From a bacterium (GTDB lineage Bacteria; Acidobacteriota; Terriglobia; Terriglobales; Acidobacteriaceae): a stretch of 32,853 bases of DNA. The DNA lies in the NCBI GenBank assembly GCA_026225095.1, contig JAMFSC010000232.1:1-32853 (forward strand). The letters are read 5' to 3'. The notes below the pieces were generated by a model. The model was not told the DNA's origin. It worked only from the letters and a program-made list of their open reading frames with translations, and ran no database searches. The position numbers were made by a program, and so were the translations under genes. Shown piece after piece: positions 16,198-24,387 of this stretch. Each line of letters starts with the position of its first letter. The first letter of the stretch is position 1.

Positions 16198-16935
16198 TGT
16201 TGCCGGGCTGGCTGGGGTGAGGGCGCGGAGGACGAGGGAGACTCCGAAGGCGATGAGGACGCACTTGGTGAGGAGGAAGGCGTTGTAGCGCCAGCCGAAG
16301 ACCAGGAAGGCCGCGGCGGCGAGGATCATGTAGCTCTCGGCCAGGATGGCCTGGAACCATTGGGGGCGGGCTCCGGCGGAGGCGATTCTGGGCGTGAACG
16401 AGGGCAGAATGCGGGGGACTGCGGCCTGGTAGGCGAGGTAGGCGGGGCCCTGGGTGGCGGCCAGGAAGGGCTCTTCGCCGGCGATGAGACGGGCCTGGAG
16501 GAGAGCGGTGGCCAGGATGGTGAAGATGGCTCCGGAGAGGGGCATCAGGAGGGACAGGCAGATGGAGTGGAGAAAGGTGCCGAGGTAGAGGGGGTTGCGG
16601 AGGTGGCGGTAGGGGCCGTCGGCCACGATCGCGGCACCCTGCAGGGTGGGGGCGGAGACGGTGGTGGCTCCGAGGTAGGCAGTGCCCCAGGTACGGAAGA
16701 GGGCTGCGGTGGTGGCGGGGAGAATTCCGAGGATGAGCACGGCGACGGTTGAGGCGGAGAACGAGAGCCAGCCTGTGCGGGCCGTGAGAGAGGCCAGGGC
16801 GAGCCAGGCGGACTGTCTTGAGGCCAGGATGTCACCCGGCGGGAGGAGACGCAGCCAGGGGGACCAGAAGCCCAGGGCGAAGACGATGACGTGGAGGAGG
16901 TATCGGAGACGGAATTCTATGGAGCTGGCGCGCAT
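16168..16935 (-). CDS. Isoprenylcysteine carboxyl methyltransferase (ICMT/PEMT)-like membrane protein
   Basis: This 255-residue multi-pass membrane protein resembles ICMT/PEMT-type methyltransferases. It has the signature GPYRHLRNPLYLGTFL (about residues 108-123) and, after a hydrophobic segment, GEEPFL, which matches the conserved Glu-rich cofactor region. Further predicted membrane segments lie near 12-28, 40-52, 60-80, 125-145 and in the last 60 residues. The acceptor is unknown; bacterial members methylate various lipids or small molecules. It follows parB by 23 bp on the same strand and may be co-transcribed. Its last codons lie in the terminator palindrome shared with the HU gene. Confidence 0.83.
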   Translation of the reverse strand: MRASSIEFRLRYLLHVIVFALGFWSPWLRLLPPGDILASRQSAWLALASLTARTGWLSFSASTVAVLILGILPATTAALFRTWGTAYLGATTVSAPTLQGAAIVADGPYRHLRNPLYLGTFLHSICLSLLMPLSGAIFTILATALLQARLIAGEEPFLAATQGPAYLAYQAAVPRILPSFTPRIASAGARPQWFQAILAESYMILAAAAFLVFGWRYNAFLLTKCVLIAFGVSLVLRALTPASPATQKPAVIPGA

Positions 16936-16958
16936 GGAGATGGTGGATTCCTTTGGAT

Positions 16959-17858
16959 TTAGCGGGAGCCGAGAGCGGCCAGGATGGCGTCGAAGTCTTC
17001 GACTCCGGAGTACTCGATGATGACTCGGCCTTTTCCGTTCTTGTCTTCGATTTTGACCTTGAGACCGAGGGTTCGCTGGAGGCTGTGCTGGGCTTCGCGG
17101 ACGTTGGGGTCGACCGGCTTGATGGCCTTATCGTCTTTTGATTGTTTGGTTTCCGGGCTCAGGAGGCCGTGGATATAGGTCTCTGTCTGGCGGACAGACA
17201 TGGAGAGGGCGATTACTTTTTGAGCTGCGGCGGCGATGGCTTCGGGGGTGTCGAGGGCCAGGAGGGTGCGGGCGTGGCCGAAGGAGAGTTCGCCGGCTTC
17301 TACCTTTTGCTGGATGGGCTCGGGGAGGCGGAGGAGGCGGAGGAAGTTCGCGACCGATGCGCGTTCCTTGCCGGTGCGGGTGGCCATCTGCTCCTGGGTC
17401 ATGTGGAAGTCGCGGGCGAGGCGCTGGTAGGCGCGGGCCTGTTCCATGGGGTTGAGATCGGCGCGCTGGAGGTTTTCGACGATCGTCATCTCCATGGCCT
17501 GCTCGTCGGAGACGACGCGGACGATGGCTGGGATGTGTGTTTTGTTGGCTTTACGGGAGGCGAGGAGGCGGCGTTCCCCGGTTATCAACTGGTAACGACC
17601 CTGTTCGATCGCACGGACTACGATGGGCTGGACGACCCCGGTGGCGGCGATCGAGTTGGCTAAGTCGTTTAGTTGGGCCTCGTCGAAGCGGGTGCGGGTC
17701 TGGAAAGGATTGCGTTCGATAAGGTCGAGGGGGATCTCGAGGGGTTGGCCGGTGGATGGGGTGGGGGGTGCGGGCGGAGGGGTGGCGGGGCGGCTGGGGA
17801 GGAGGGATTCGAGGCCTTTTCCGAGGGCGCGGCGCTTGGGGTCGGTTGTTGGAGGCAT
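16959..17858 (-). CDS. parB: Chromosome-partitioning protein ParB
   Basis: ParB binds parS, loads and slides as a CTP-dependent clamp, and recruits condensin and ParA. The 299-residue product begins with a basic segment containing RRALGKGLESLLP, typical of the ParA-interaction region. A Pro-rich linker follows, then the ParB/Srx nuclease-like CTP-binding domain with NPFQTRTRFDEAQL, TGERRLLASRKA and ENLQRADLNPMEQA. The helix-turn-helix DNA-binding domain contains MTQEQMATRTGKERASVANFLRLL. The C-terminal dimerisation domain ends near FDAILAALGSR. parA is upstream with a 61-bp gap and two parS sites lie beyond it. Confidence 0.97.
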   Translation of the reverse strand: MPPTTDPKRRALGKGLESLLPSRPATPPPAPPTPSTGQPLEIPLDLIERNPFQTRTRFDEAQLNDLANSIAATGVVQPIVVRAIEQGRYQLITGERRLLASRKANKTHIPAIVRVVSDEQAMEMTIVENLQRADLNPMEQARAYQRLARDFHMTQEQMATRTGKERASVANFLRLLRLPEPIQQKVEAGELSFGHARTLLALDTPEAIAAAAQKVIALSMSVRQTETYIHGLLSPETKQSKDDKAIKPVDPNVREAQHSLQRTLGLKVKIEDKNGKGRVIIEYSGVEDFDAILAALGSR

Positions 17859-17899
17859 GTTTTTCGGCTACTTTCGCTGGTTAGTTACTGGGCCGTTGT

Positions 17900-17916
17900 A
17901 TGGAAAAACTGGACAG
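17900..17916 (+). repeat. 17-bp dispersed word, copy 2
   Basis: ATGGAAAAACTGGACAG is identical to 57-73. Here it sits in the 61-bp gap between parA and parB, ending three bases from the parA stop codon. No function is recognised. Confidence 0.6.
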
Positions 17917-17919
17917 GCG

Positions 17920-18828
17920 CTACTTGTTGTAGGGCCAGAAGCGGACGGTTTTTGCGGCGGGCCTGGGGGCCTCGGCGCGGCGTTCGAGTTCTTTGGGACT
18001 GACGACCTGGTTGCGGGTGAGAAGCTCCTGGGCGAGGGACTGGTAGGCTTCGGCACCGCGGGAGCGCGGGTCGTAGAGCTGGACGGGTTTGCCGTGGCTT
18101 GGGGCTTCGGCGAGACGAATGTTGCGGGGGATGGTGGTGGCGAAGAGCTTCTCTCCGAAGAAGGCTTTGAGGTTTTCGGTGACCTGCTGGGATAGGTTGG
18201 TGCGGTCGTCGTACATGGTGAGGACGACGCCTTCGAGGGCGAGGCCGGGATTGAAGGCGGCGGCGACGCGGTCGAGGGTACTGATGAGCTCTGAGATGCC
18301 TTCGAGGGCGAAGTATTCGGCCTGCATTGGGACGAGGAGGCCGTCGGAGGCTACGAGGGCGTTGAGGGTGAGGAGATCGAGTGCGGGGGGGCAATCGAGG
18401 AGGATGAATGGGTATTTGGAGCGGATGGGGTCGAGGGCTTCGCGGAGGCGGAACTCGCGGCGTTCCTGGCTGACGAGCTCGAGGTTGGCTCCGATGAGGT
18501 TCTTGGAGCCTGGGATGAGCGATAGGTTGGGGATCTCGGTGGGGAGGATGGCTTCTTCGGCGGTGGCGTTGCCGACGAGGAGATCGTAGACGCTGGTGCG
18601 GGCTGGCTCTCCGGGGATGTCGCGCGGGACGCCGAGGCCTCCGGTGGTGTTGGCCTGGGGATCGCAGTCGATGAGGAGGGTGGGGAGGCCTTCGAGGGCG
18701 AGGGCGGCGGCGAGGGAGATGGCGGTGGTGGTTTTGCCGACTCCGCCTTTCTGGTTGACGATCGCGATGACTTTGGCGACGACGACTTGAGCGGATTTGG
18801 GGAGGGGGGTGGGTGGGGTCTTGATCAT
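17920..18828 (-). CDS. parA: Chromosome-partitioning ATPase ParA (Soj)
   Basis: ParA is a deviant Walker ATPase that binds nucleoid DNA and moves ParB-parS complexes. The deviant Walker A motif KGGVGKTTT (27-35) carries the signature Lys. It is followed by the A'-type [12 protein letters not shown] and the Walker [11 protein letters not shown]. The 302-residue length includes a Pro/Lys N-terminal extension of about 17 residues and a basic C-terminal tail. No clear Shine-Dalgarno precedes the ATG at 18828. The gene lies between rsmG and parB, the arrangement found near many bacterial origins. Confidence 0.97.
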   Translation of the reverse strand: MIKTPPTPLPKSAQVVVAKVIAIVNQKGGVGKTTTAISLAAALALEGLPTLLIDCDPQANTTGGLGVPRDIPGEPARTSVYDLLVGNATAEEAILPTEIPNLSLIPGSKNLIGANLELVSQERREFRLREALDPIRSKYPFILLDCPPALDLLTLNALVASDGLLVPMQAEYFALEGISELISTLDRVAAAFNPGLALEGVVLTMYDDRTNLSQQVTENLKAFFGEKLFATTIPRNIRLAEAPSHGKPVQLYDPRSRGAEAYQSLAQELLTRNQVVSPKELERRAEAPRPAAKTVRFWPYNK

Positions 18829-18897
18829 CGCAGTAGGTTGAGGGTACCGGTAAGGAAGCGAAGAGGCAATGTAGAGATGATTTGCGGGGGAGATGGT

Positions 18898-18913
18898 TGT
18901 TCCACGTGGAACA
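18898..18913. promoter_or_regulatory. parS site 1
   Basis: TGTTCCACGTGGAACA is a perfect 16-bp palindrome matching the GC-type version of the bacterial parS consensus. It lies 70 bp upstream of parA, so ParB bound here could also affect parAB transcription. Confidence 0.93.
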
Positions 18914-18933
18914 TTGTGCGTTTGGGAGGCGAA

Positions 18934-18949
18934 TGTTCCACGTGGAACG
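18934..18949. promoter_or_regulatory. parS site 2
   Basis: TGTTCCACGTGGAACG differs from site 1 only in the last base. The two centres are 36 bp apart. It lies 18 bp from the rsmG stop codon. Confidence 0.9.
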
Positions 18950-18966
18950 TTCGCAGTGGGACGGTT

Positions 18967-19578
18967 CTAGATCCGGGAGAGGCAGAGGACTATTTTGTCC
19001 GCTGAACCGGGGATAGGGATAGGCGGGGCCTCTGAGAACGCGGGGAGCGATGGGATCTCGGCGCGGGCGGATGTGGTGGTGAGAAGGACCAAGGATTGGG
19101 AGGCGATGGTTTGGGCGGCGAGGATCGCGGGGCCCATTGCGTCGACAGCTCGCAGGGTCACGGAGTCGAAGAGCGTTCCCTGGGGCAGGTCCTCGGCTCG
19201 GCGGGACCAGACTTCGACTTTCAGCCCGACGGATCGGACGGCTTCGCGTAAAAACGAGGCCTTTTTGTTCTGGGATTCGGCGAGTGTGACGTGGATTTCG
19301 GGGCGGAGGAGGGCGATGGGAAGCCCGGGAAAGCCTGCTCCGGAGCCAAAGTCGAGGAGTGTCCGAGGGTTGCCAAGGTGTCGGGCGGCGAAGAGGCTTT
19401 CGCCGAAGTGGCGGGTGACGATCTCGTGGGGGGAGCGGATGGCGGTGAGATTGGTGCGGGCGTTCCACTTCACCAGGAGGTCGAGGTAGATCGAGAGGCG
19501 GTCGAGGAGGGGAGGCTCGGGGGATTGGATGTAGGGGGCCAGGAGATCCGCGATCTCCTGGGGGGTGAGGGTAGCCAT
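18967..19578 (-). CDS. rsmG: 16S rRNA (guanine-N7) methyltransferase RsmG (GidB)
   Basis: RsmG uses SAM to methylate N7 of G527 in 16S rRNA. The 203-residue product contains KWNARTNLTAIR (37-48), the SAM-binding glycine loop LLDFGSGAGFPGLPIAL (74-90), and the downstream ESQNKKASFLRE and SRRAEDLP segments typical of the family. The ATG at 19578 starts the conserved region; the open frame runs further upstream into the preceding gene and is not RsmG-like. It is 20 bp downstream of the amidotransferase-like gene and just upstream of parS and parA. Confidence 0.95.
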   Translation of the reverse strand: MATLTPQEIADLLAPYIQSPEPPLLDRLSIYLDLLVKWNARTNLTAIRSPHEIVTRHFGESLFAARHLGNPRTLLDFGSGAGFPGLPIALLRPEIHVTLAESQNKKASFLREAVRSVGLKVEVWSRRAEDLPQGTLFDSVTLRAVDAMGPAILAAQTIASQSLVLLTTTSARAEIPSLPAFSEAPPIPIPGSADKIVLCLSRI

Positions 19579-19598
19579 TGGGATGATGATACTTCGAT

Positions 19599-20366
19599 CT
19601 ACTGTGTAGAGCGGGGCCAGGCGGCGGCTTCCTGGACGAGGCGGCCGAAAAGGGCTTGCGAGGCCGGGCTCTCGGTGTAGCTGCGCTCCGGGTGCCACTG
19701 CACGCCGAGGACGAAGTGGCCGGGAGCGTCGGACTCAATGGCTTCGATGACTGCGTCGTGAGGGCAGCGGGCGGAGATGCGGAGGCCTTCTCCGGGGATT
19801 CCTACGGCTTGATGGTGGCTGGAGTTGATGGGGAGGCGGAGGAAGCCCTCCTGTTCGGGGGATTCGGTGTTTTCCGAGTTCGGGGAGACGACGGTGCCGA
19901 GGAGGGATTCGGGAGCGATGGAGGCGGAGTGGGCGATGGCTACGGAGCGGCCTGCTCCGTGGTTGACGGGCATGGGGGCGAGGTCCTGGATGAGGGTTCC
20001 TCCGCGCCAGACGTTCAGAATCTGGGTTCCGAAGCAGATGGCGAGGACGGGCTTGTGCTGCTGGTGGGCCTCTTCGAGGAGGAAGAGGTCGACGGTCTCG
20101 CGGGAGAGGTCGGCGGGGGCGCACTCGGGGATGGGTTCCTGGCCGTAGCGCTGGGGGTTGACGTCGGCGGGGCTTCCGGGGAGGACGACGCCCTGGCAGG
20201 TGGCGAAGAGGGAGATGAGCTCCTGACGGGTGGAGGTCAGGGGGATCTCGATGGGGTCACCACCGGATTGACGGACGGCCTCGGCGTAGTTGGGCCAGGA
20301 ACGCTGGTTGTACTCGAGGTCGGAGGTGGTGGGGATGGGGATGGCGATGCGGGGTGGGGTCGGCAT
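19599..20366 (-). CDS. Class-I glutamine-amidotransferase-like hydrolase (peptidase C26, PuuD-like)
   Basis: The 255-residue product matches the gamma-glutamyl-gamma-aminobutyrate hydrolase family. It has GVVLPGSPADVNP near residue 59, the nucleophile elbow LAICFGTQILNVWRGG with C111, SSHHQAV (182-188), and GVQWHPE with H225 and E227 of the triad. In most relatives the residue after the nucleophile is Arg (CRG); here it is Phe. Hydrolysis of a gamma-glutamyl compound is likely, but the substrate is unknown. The gene starts an apparent run with rsmG and parAB, although it is not a usual member of that cluster. Confidence 0.87.
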   Translation of the reverse strand: MPTPPRIAIPIPTTSDLEYNQRSWPNYAEAVRQSGGDPIEIPLTSTRQELISLFATCQGVVLPGSPADVNPQRYGQEPIPECAPADLSRETVDLFLLEEAHQQHKPVLAICFGTQILNVWRGGTLIQDLAPMPVNHGAGRSVAIAHSASIAPESLLGTVVSPNSENTESPEQEGFLRLPINSSHHQAVGIPGEGLRISARCPHDAVIEAIESDAPGHFVLGVQWHPERSYTESPASQALFGRLVQEAAAWPRSTQ

Positions 20367-20423
20367 ACTGGTGATTTGATGATAGCTGGAGGGGGTTCGA
20401 CAGAGGATTCGGTTTGCAGGTTA

Positions 20424-20547
20424 GCGCAGATTCGCTGAAGGTGTAGGGTTGTACGTTGGATGCCGTGGCGCTCCGGCCCACCTTAGCGACGATGAGACGT
20501 GTCGCGAAGGTGGGGCACCCGACTCTATACCAACAGGCAATCTGCTC
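20424..20547 (+). repeat. 124-bp palindromic MITE-like repeat, copy E
   Basis: The element starts GCGCAGATT and ends AATCTGCTC, with the same central hairpin as copies A and B and nearly identical internal sequence. It is about 18 kb from copies A-C yet has exactly the same length. It lies upstream of the PuuD-like gene. Confidence 0.88.
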
Positions 20548-20780
20548 CAGGAGGTCACGGAAAAAGCCCGGAATGGGAGGCTTCAGGAGGAGTTTGGAGG
20601 TAGTGGGGGTTCAGAATTGATTTGCAGGGGCGCCTGGGGCGTTTCTGTGCGATTTCGGCTGTGAGGGATGGCGAAGGAGGGGCGAAGACCGGGTCGGCGT
20701 CCTATTTTGCGGCACTCTGTCGTTCAGGTCCGCTCGTTGGACCGGTTCTCCTTGGAGATTGGTTCCGCTCCTTATAGGTC
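20548..20780. other. Intergenic DNA, no gene recognised
   Basis: Between the repeat element and the hairpin array there is no convincing gene, promoter or terminator. Short open frames on the plus strand have no family-like features. Confidence 0.4.
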
Positions 20781-20889
20781 GGGCCTTCAGCCCTCGGATT
20801 CCTCTCGATTCCGAATACCCAGGCCTTCAGCCTGGGCTGGCATAGAGCGGGCTTTCAGCCCTGAAGACCAGGCCCATTCAAGAATGGGC
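20781..20889. repeat. Array of four short hairpins with shared loop
   Basis: GGGC-CTTCA-GCCC (20781-20793), CCCAGGC-CTTCA-GCCTGGG (20818-20836) and GGGC-TTTCA-GCCC (20849-20861) share the loop YTTCA and the core GGCYTTCAGCC. A fourth, GCCCATTC-AA-GAATGGGC (20872-20889), has an 8-bp perfect stem. The array sits downstream of the phyH stop codon and could be that operon's 3' structure or a dispersed repeat. Confidence 0.7.
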
Positions 20890-20945
20890 TCGTCTGCAAT
20901 TGCTATCTACTCGGAGAACCATTGCAACGGAACGGGCAAATGGAT

Positions 20946-21617
20946 CTAAGCGAAGTCCAAGTGCACGACGCGGCGATGTGCAGGAACCCGTGACGGCGAC
21001 GACGCATGGAGGAGAAGAGGCCGCATGAGTAAAGCTCCGCCACGTCCAACGGTGCAGACAACGTCGGGGCCCGATCGCATCGCGGGGATATCCTCTTCGG
21101 GGATTCGACCATGAAGGTGGGACCCGGGAATGACACGGAGCGCACCGTTCTCCTCGCCACAGTCGTCGAGATGGAGTCGCACCGTGATCATGTGCTCAAG
21201 GACGGAGGCCGGCGGCTGGACGTGCAATACTCCAGCCTTGGTCGACCAGGGGCCGAACCCTTCGGCTTCGACCCTGTCCTTGACCGCGATGGTCAGGTCC
21301 TGATGCCATGGGACTGTCCAGTTTGCGTCTGGAATCTTGTCGAACAGAATGCCGCGCACGGGGAAGAACTCAACCCCCAAAATCGGTGCGACGAGTTCCC
21401 TGAGCGCATCCGAATTGGCAAGCTTCATCACCTCCGGTGACACGTCCAAGAGATTCCGAACAGCGAAGATGCCACCGCGCTTCCGGACTCCACCGTTGTC
21501 TCCCATCTGCTCCATCGCGGCCAGGAGTTCCGTGACAGTATTTTGCGAGAGAACATCTTCGACGACAGCGTAGCCGCTCGCTGCAATGGTCTCGCTAAGG
21601 CTGGCGCTGCCGATCAT
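20946..21617 (-). CDS. Phytanoyl-CoA dioxygenase (PhyH) family protein
   Basis: This 223-residue protein belongs to the non-haem Fe(II)/2-oxoglutarate oxygenases of the PhyH type. The iron-binding pair H105-x-D107 is in PWHQDL. The distal His is likely H204 (LLLHASSPS), and a downstream Arg (R215/R216 in HRRVVHLDFA) would bind 2-oxoglutarate. The segment ENGALRVIPGSHLHGRI is typical. The substrate is unknown. A GGAG precedes the ATG, which follows plsC by only 15 bp, so it is the last gene of a folC-plsC-phyH operon. Confidence 0.88.
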   Translation of the reverse strand: MIGSASLSETIAASGYAVVEDVLSQNTVTELLAAMEQMGDNGGVRKRGGIFAVRNLLDVSPEVMKLANSDALRELVAPILGVEFFPVRGILFDKIPDANWTVPWHQDLTIAVKDRVEAEGFGPWSTKAGVLHVQPPASVLEHMITVRLHLDDCGEENGALRVIPGSHLHGRIPEEDIPAMRSGPDVVCTVGRGGALLMRPLLLHASSPSRVPAHRRVVHLDFA

Positions 21618-21632
21618 GGTTTGGCTCCGGCC

Positions 21633-22388
21633 TTACGGGGTGGCAAACGAACTGTGTTCGGCGTACATGGTGGAGATGGCTGCGTAGAGGCGTTGAGTGA
21701 GGGCTTCGGCCTCGCGGGTGGTGAGGCCGGAGGTGGGGATGGGTTCGCCGATGACGACCTTCAGGGGGCGCGGGGTGAGGTGGTAGGTGTGGATGGGGAG
21801 GAGCTCGTAGGTTCCGATCAGCGCCATGGGGACGAGGGGGACCTGGGCCTTGATGGCCATGAAGGCGGAGCCGGGGAGCATGGATTGGAGGACACCCCCT
21901 TCGGACCGGCCGCCTTCGGGGAAGAGGACGAGGGGGAGGCCGGATTTGAGGGTGGCTACACCGCGGAGGAGGCCGGCGATGGCGGAGCGGCCGGATTTCT
22001 GGTCGATGGGGACCTGGCCGGAGCGGTCGAGGTACCAGCCGATGAAGGGGATCTTCCAGAGGGACTGCTTGGCCATGATGCGGAACTGGAAGGGGAGGGT
22101 GGCGAAGAGGACGGGGGTGTCCATGTAGCTGAGGTGGTTGGAGGCGTAGACAGCGGTGGGGTGGGCGCGGAGGTGGTGTGGATCGACAAGGGTGACCGGG
22201 GAGAGGCTGATGTGCAGGAGGGTGCGGGCCCAGATATGGGCGACGAAGTGCTGCTGACGTCCGGATTTGTCCCAGATGCCACAGACGAGGGAGATGCAGC
22301 CGAAGGTGGCGGTGGCGAGGGCTCCGAGGGGGATGAGGAAGAGATAGGTGAGGGCGCGGAGGGCGGGGGAAGGTTTGGTGGGGGTCAT
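21633..22388 (-). CDS. plsC: 1-acyl-sn-glycerol-3-phosphate acyltransferase (PlsC family)
   Basis: PlsC acylates lysophosphatidic acid to phosphatidic acid at the membrane. The 251-residue product has a hydrophobic N-terminus (about 11-38), the catalytic NHLSYMD (NHx4D motif, 84-90), and the substrate-binding FPEGGRS (156-162). VPLVPMALIGTYELLP further along matches the family's block IV. Its start overlaps the folC stop by four bases (ATGA), implying translational coupling, and phyH follows closely. Other acyl acceptors cannot be excluded. Confidence 0.92.
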   Translation of the reverse strand: MTPTKPSPALRALTYLFLIPLGALATATFGCISLVCGIWDKSGRQQHFVAHIWARTLLHISLSPVTLVDPHHLRAHPTAVYASNHLSYMDTPVLFATLPFQFRIMAKQSLWKIPFIGWYLDRSGQVPIDQKSGRSAIAGLLRGVATLKSGLPLVLFPEGGRSEGGVLQSMLPGSAFMAIKAQVPLVPMALIGTYELLPIHTYHLTPRPLKVVIGEPIPTSGLTTREAEALTQRLYAAISTMYAEHSSFATP

Positions 22389-23815
22389 GCTTCCTTGGCC
22401 AGGTGGCGGATCTCGCCGATGAGGTAGACGGAGCCGGTGGCGACGATGAGGCCTCCGGGGGGGGTGATGGCGTGGGCCTGGGCGAGGGCGGCGGCGAGAT
22501 GCGGGGCGGCGTGGGCGGGGACGTCGAGACGATGGGCGGCGGCGAGGAGGTCGTCGACGGATGCGGCGCGGGGGTTGGGGATGGGGGCGAGGACGATGTG
22601 GTCGTGGGCGCGGGCGGGGTCGCCGGAGGTGGAGTCGAAGAGGGGGAAGAGGACCTTGGCCATCTCGTCGAGGTCCTTGTCGCGGAGACAGCTGAAGAGG
22701 AGGGTGCGGGGCTGATCATCGGGGAGCTGGGTGAGGGCGGCGCGGAGGGTCCACGCACCGGCTGGATTGTGAGCTACGTCGAGGAGGAGATTGGGGGGGA
22801 TGAATTCGAGACGGCCAGGCCACTGGGTGTTTCGGATTCCCGCTGCGATGGAGGCGTTGGTTATGTAACTTTTTTTGTTTCTTTCTTCAGGGGACGCCGA
22901 GTGTATGTAACTTGTATCGTTGCTTGTTGGGTTTTTCAGCCATTTTGCGGCGGATATTGCCAGTGCGAGGTTGCGTTGCTGGTGGTGGCCGGGGAGGGGC
23001 GAGTCGACTTCGAGGGGCTCTCCGTCGAGGGTGAGGAGGTAATGATTGCGGGGGAGGGGGTGGGTGGGGTCGGTGCGGGGCTGGACGAAGGCTTCGGGAG
23101 TGGGGATGAAATCGGCGGCGCTGATGGCGTTGAGGTCGAGCCCGGAGGCGGCTTCGCCGATGGCCTGGTTGGCCTCGGGGTGCTGGGGGAGGGTGATGAG
23201 GGTTCCGTGGGGGCGGAGGATTCCGGCTTTTTCACGGGCGATCTCGGTGATGGTAGAGCCGAGGTAGTCCTGGTGGTCGAGGGCGATGTCGGTGAGGATG
23301 GAGAGGATGGGCTGGACGATGTTGGTGGCGTCGAGCCGGCCGCCGAGACCGACTTCGAGGACCGCGATGTCGACCTGCTGCTCGGCGAGGTAGAGGAAGG
23401 CGAGGGCGGTGAGGACTTCGAAGAAGCTGGGGGGATGGGGGAGTTGGGCGGAGGAGACGAGGGTGGTCGCGGTCGTGGAGACGAGGGCGTAGAGGCGGGC
23501 GAAGTCGGAGTCGGAGATGGGGTGGGAGTCGACCTGGATACGCTCGTTGACGTGGAAGAGGTGCGGGGAGGTATAGAGGGCGGTGCGGAGGCCGGAGGCG
23601 GAGAGGATGGAGGCGAGGGTGGCGGCGGTGGAGCCTTTGCCGTTGGTTCCGGCGATGAGGATGGAGGGGAAACGGAGTTGGGGGTCGCCGAGGGCGTGCA
23701 CGAGGATGCGCATGTGGTCGAGGTCGAACTTGCGGCGGGGGGTTCCGGCGGGGGGTGGGGCGAGCTCCTGGCCGAGGGCGTAGAGGTGATCGATGGCTTC
23801 GGCGTAGGTGAGCAT
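22385..23815 (-). CDS. folC: Bifunctional folylpolyglutamate/dihydrofolate synthase FolC
   Basis: FolC adds glutamate to dihydropteroate and to folates using ATP. The 476-residue product has the P-loop IAGTNGKGS (54-62), YTSPHLFHVNERIQV (80-94), the LEVGLGGRLDATN segment with the metal-binding region, ALDHQDYLG, and the Mur-ligase-type C-terminal domain containing LLDVAHNPAG. The length is slightly above the usual 420-440, with an extra low-complexity segment around residues 290-310. It is the first gene of an operon with plsC and phyH. The 570 bp upstream contains no obvious promoter. Confidence 0.95.
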   Translation of the reverse strand: MLTYAEAIDHLYALGQELAPPPAGTPRRKFDLDHMRILVHALGDPQLRFPSILIAGTNGKGSTAATLASILSASGLRTALYTSPHLFHVNERIQVDSHPISDSDFARLYALVSTTATTLVSSAQLPHPPSFFEVLTALAFLYLAEQQVDIAVLEVGLGGRLDATNIVQPILSILTDIALDHQDYLGSTITEIAREKAGILRPHGTLITLPQHPEANQAIGEAASGLDLNAISAADFIPTPEAFVQPRTDPTHPLPRNHYLLTLDGEPLEVDSPLPGHHQQRNLALAISAAKWLKNPTSNDTSYIHSASPEERNKKSYITNASIAAGIRNTQWPGRLEFIPPNLLLDVAHNPAGAWTLRAALTQLPDDQPRTLLFSCLRDKDLDEMAKVLFPLFDSTSGDPARAHDHIVLAPIPNPRAASVDDLLAAAHRLDVPAHAAPHLAAALAQAHAITPPGGLIVATGSVYLIGEIRHLAKEA

Positions 23816-24187
23816 GGGCTCATTCTACGATGCGTGACGGGATCGCAGTTCGAACGTCACCAAGGGGAAGGAGCCGCGGAAAGATCGGTTCACGGTCGAG
23901 GGGGGAGGGGCCGATGAAGGGGATGTGCGGCGGGGGCGATGAAGCCTGGCTGCGGGAGCGATTTCGATGGAGCTTGCGATGATGTGGGTGATGGGGATGA
24001 TGTGCGCGGCGCCATGGGTTGGAGCGCTGCTGGCCAGGACACGTGCGGAACAGCGTGGGATGCGGCTGCGGTAGACTGAAGCCCTCGATATCAGGCACGC
24101 GGGGATGGGGACCGGCCAAGGCTCCACCGGGTAGATCCAGACGCGGGGGTGTCGATCGCAATTCCGCGTGAGTAGACACAGACATTT
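23816..24187. other. Intergenic DNA with only a doubtful 35-codon frame
   Basis: No recognisable gene is present. On the plus strand an ATG at 23967, preceded by GGGAG, opens a 35-residue frame to 24074 with a hydrophobic Met-rich N-terminus and a basic tail. It could be a tiny membrane protein, but nothing beyond the start region supports it. Confidence 0.3.
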
Positions 24188-24337
24188 ATGACTCTTCTGG
24201 GATGTAGCTGCTCCAATCCGCGGATGGTACGATCCCGGCAACGGAATCCGTGGGAAGACTTCCTCGGGATACTGGGACTCTATCCTTGGACCTGCGAACG
24301 GTGCGCCTGGCGGCGGTTCCGGCGGGAGCGCGGCTAA
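24188..24337 (+). CDS. Small zinc-ribbon-like protein (49 residues)
   Basis: A 49-residue frame starts at ATG 24188. It contains GCSCSNPRMVRSRQRNPWED near the N-terminus, then FLGILGLYPWTCERC, and ends in a basic tail (WRRFRRERG). Two Cys pairs (CxC and CxxC), about 28 residues apart, flank a hydrophobic LGILGLYPW segment. This pattern is like the short CxxC...RSRRR...LGLYPFRC..C proteins common in Acidobacteria and other bacteria, where the function is unknown. No strong Shine-Dalgarno is visible. It converges on azoR with a 50-bp gap. Confidence 0.5.
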   Translation: MTLLGCSCSNPRMVRSRQRNPWEDFLGILGLYPWTCERCAWRRFRRERG

Positions 24338-24387
24338 GGCGGGGCCGATCTCGGGGTCCGATTGCGCTGGCAACAAGAGATTCCGGG

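Noticed and set aside
17885-19738. 617-codon minus-strand frame
   Set aside because: Out-of-frame shadow across parA, parS and rsmG, dominated by Arg and Pro.
20781-20889. CRISPR-like array
   Set aside because: Units are hairpins of different length with uneven spacing of about 15-30 bp; there are no conserved direct repeats of CRISPR length and no cas genes.
22403-23917. 504-codon plus-strand frame
   Set aside because: Antisense to folC, Gly/Glu/Val-rich shadow.
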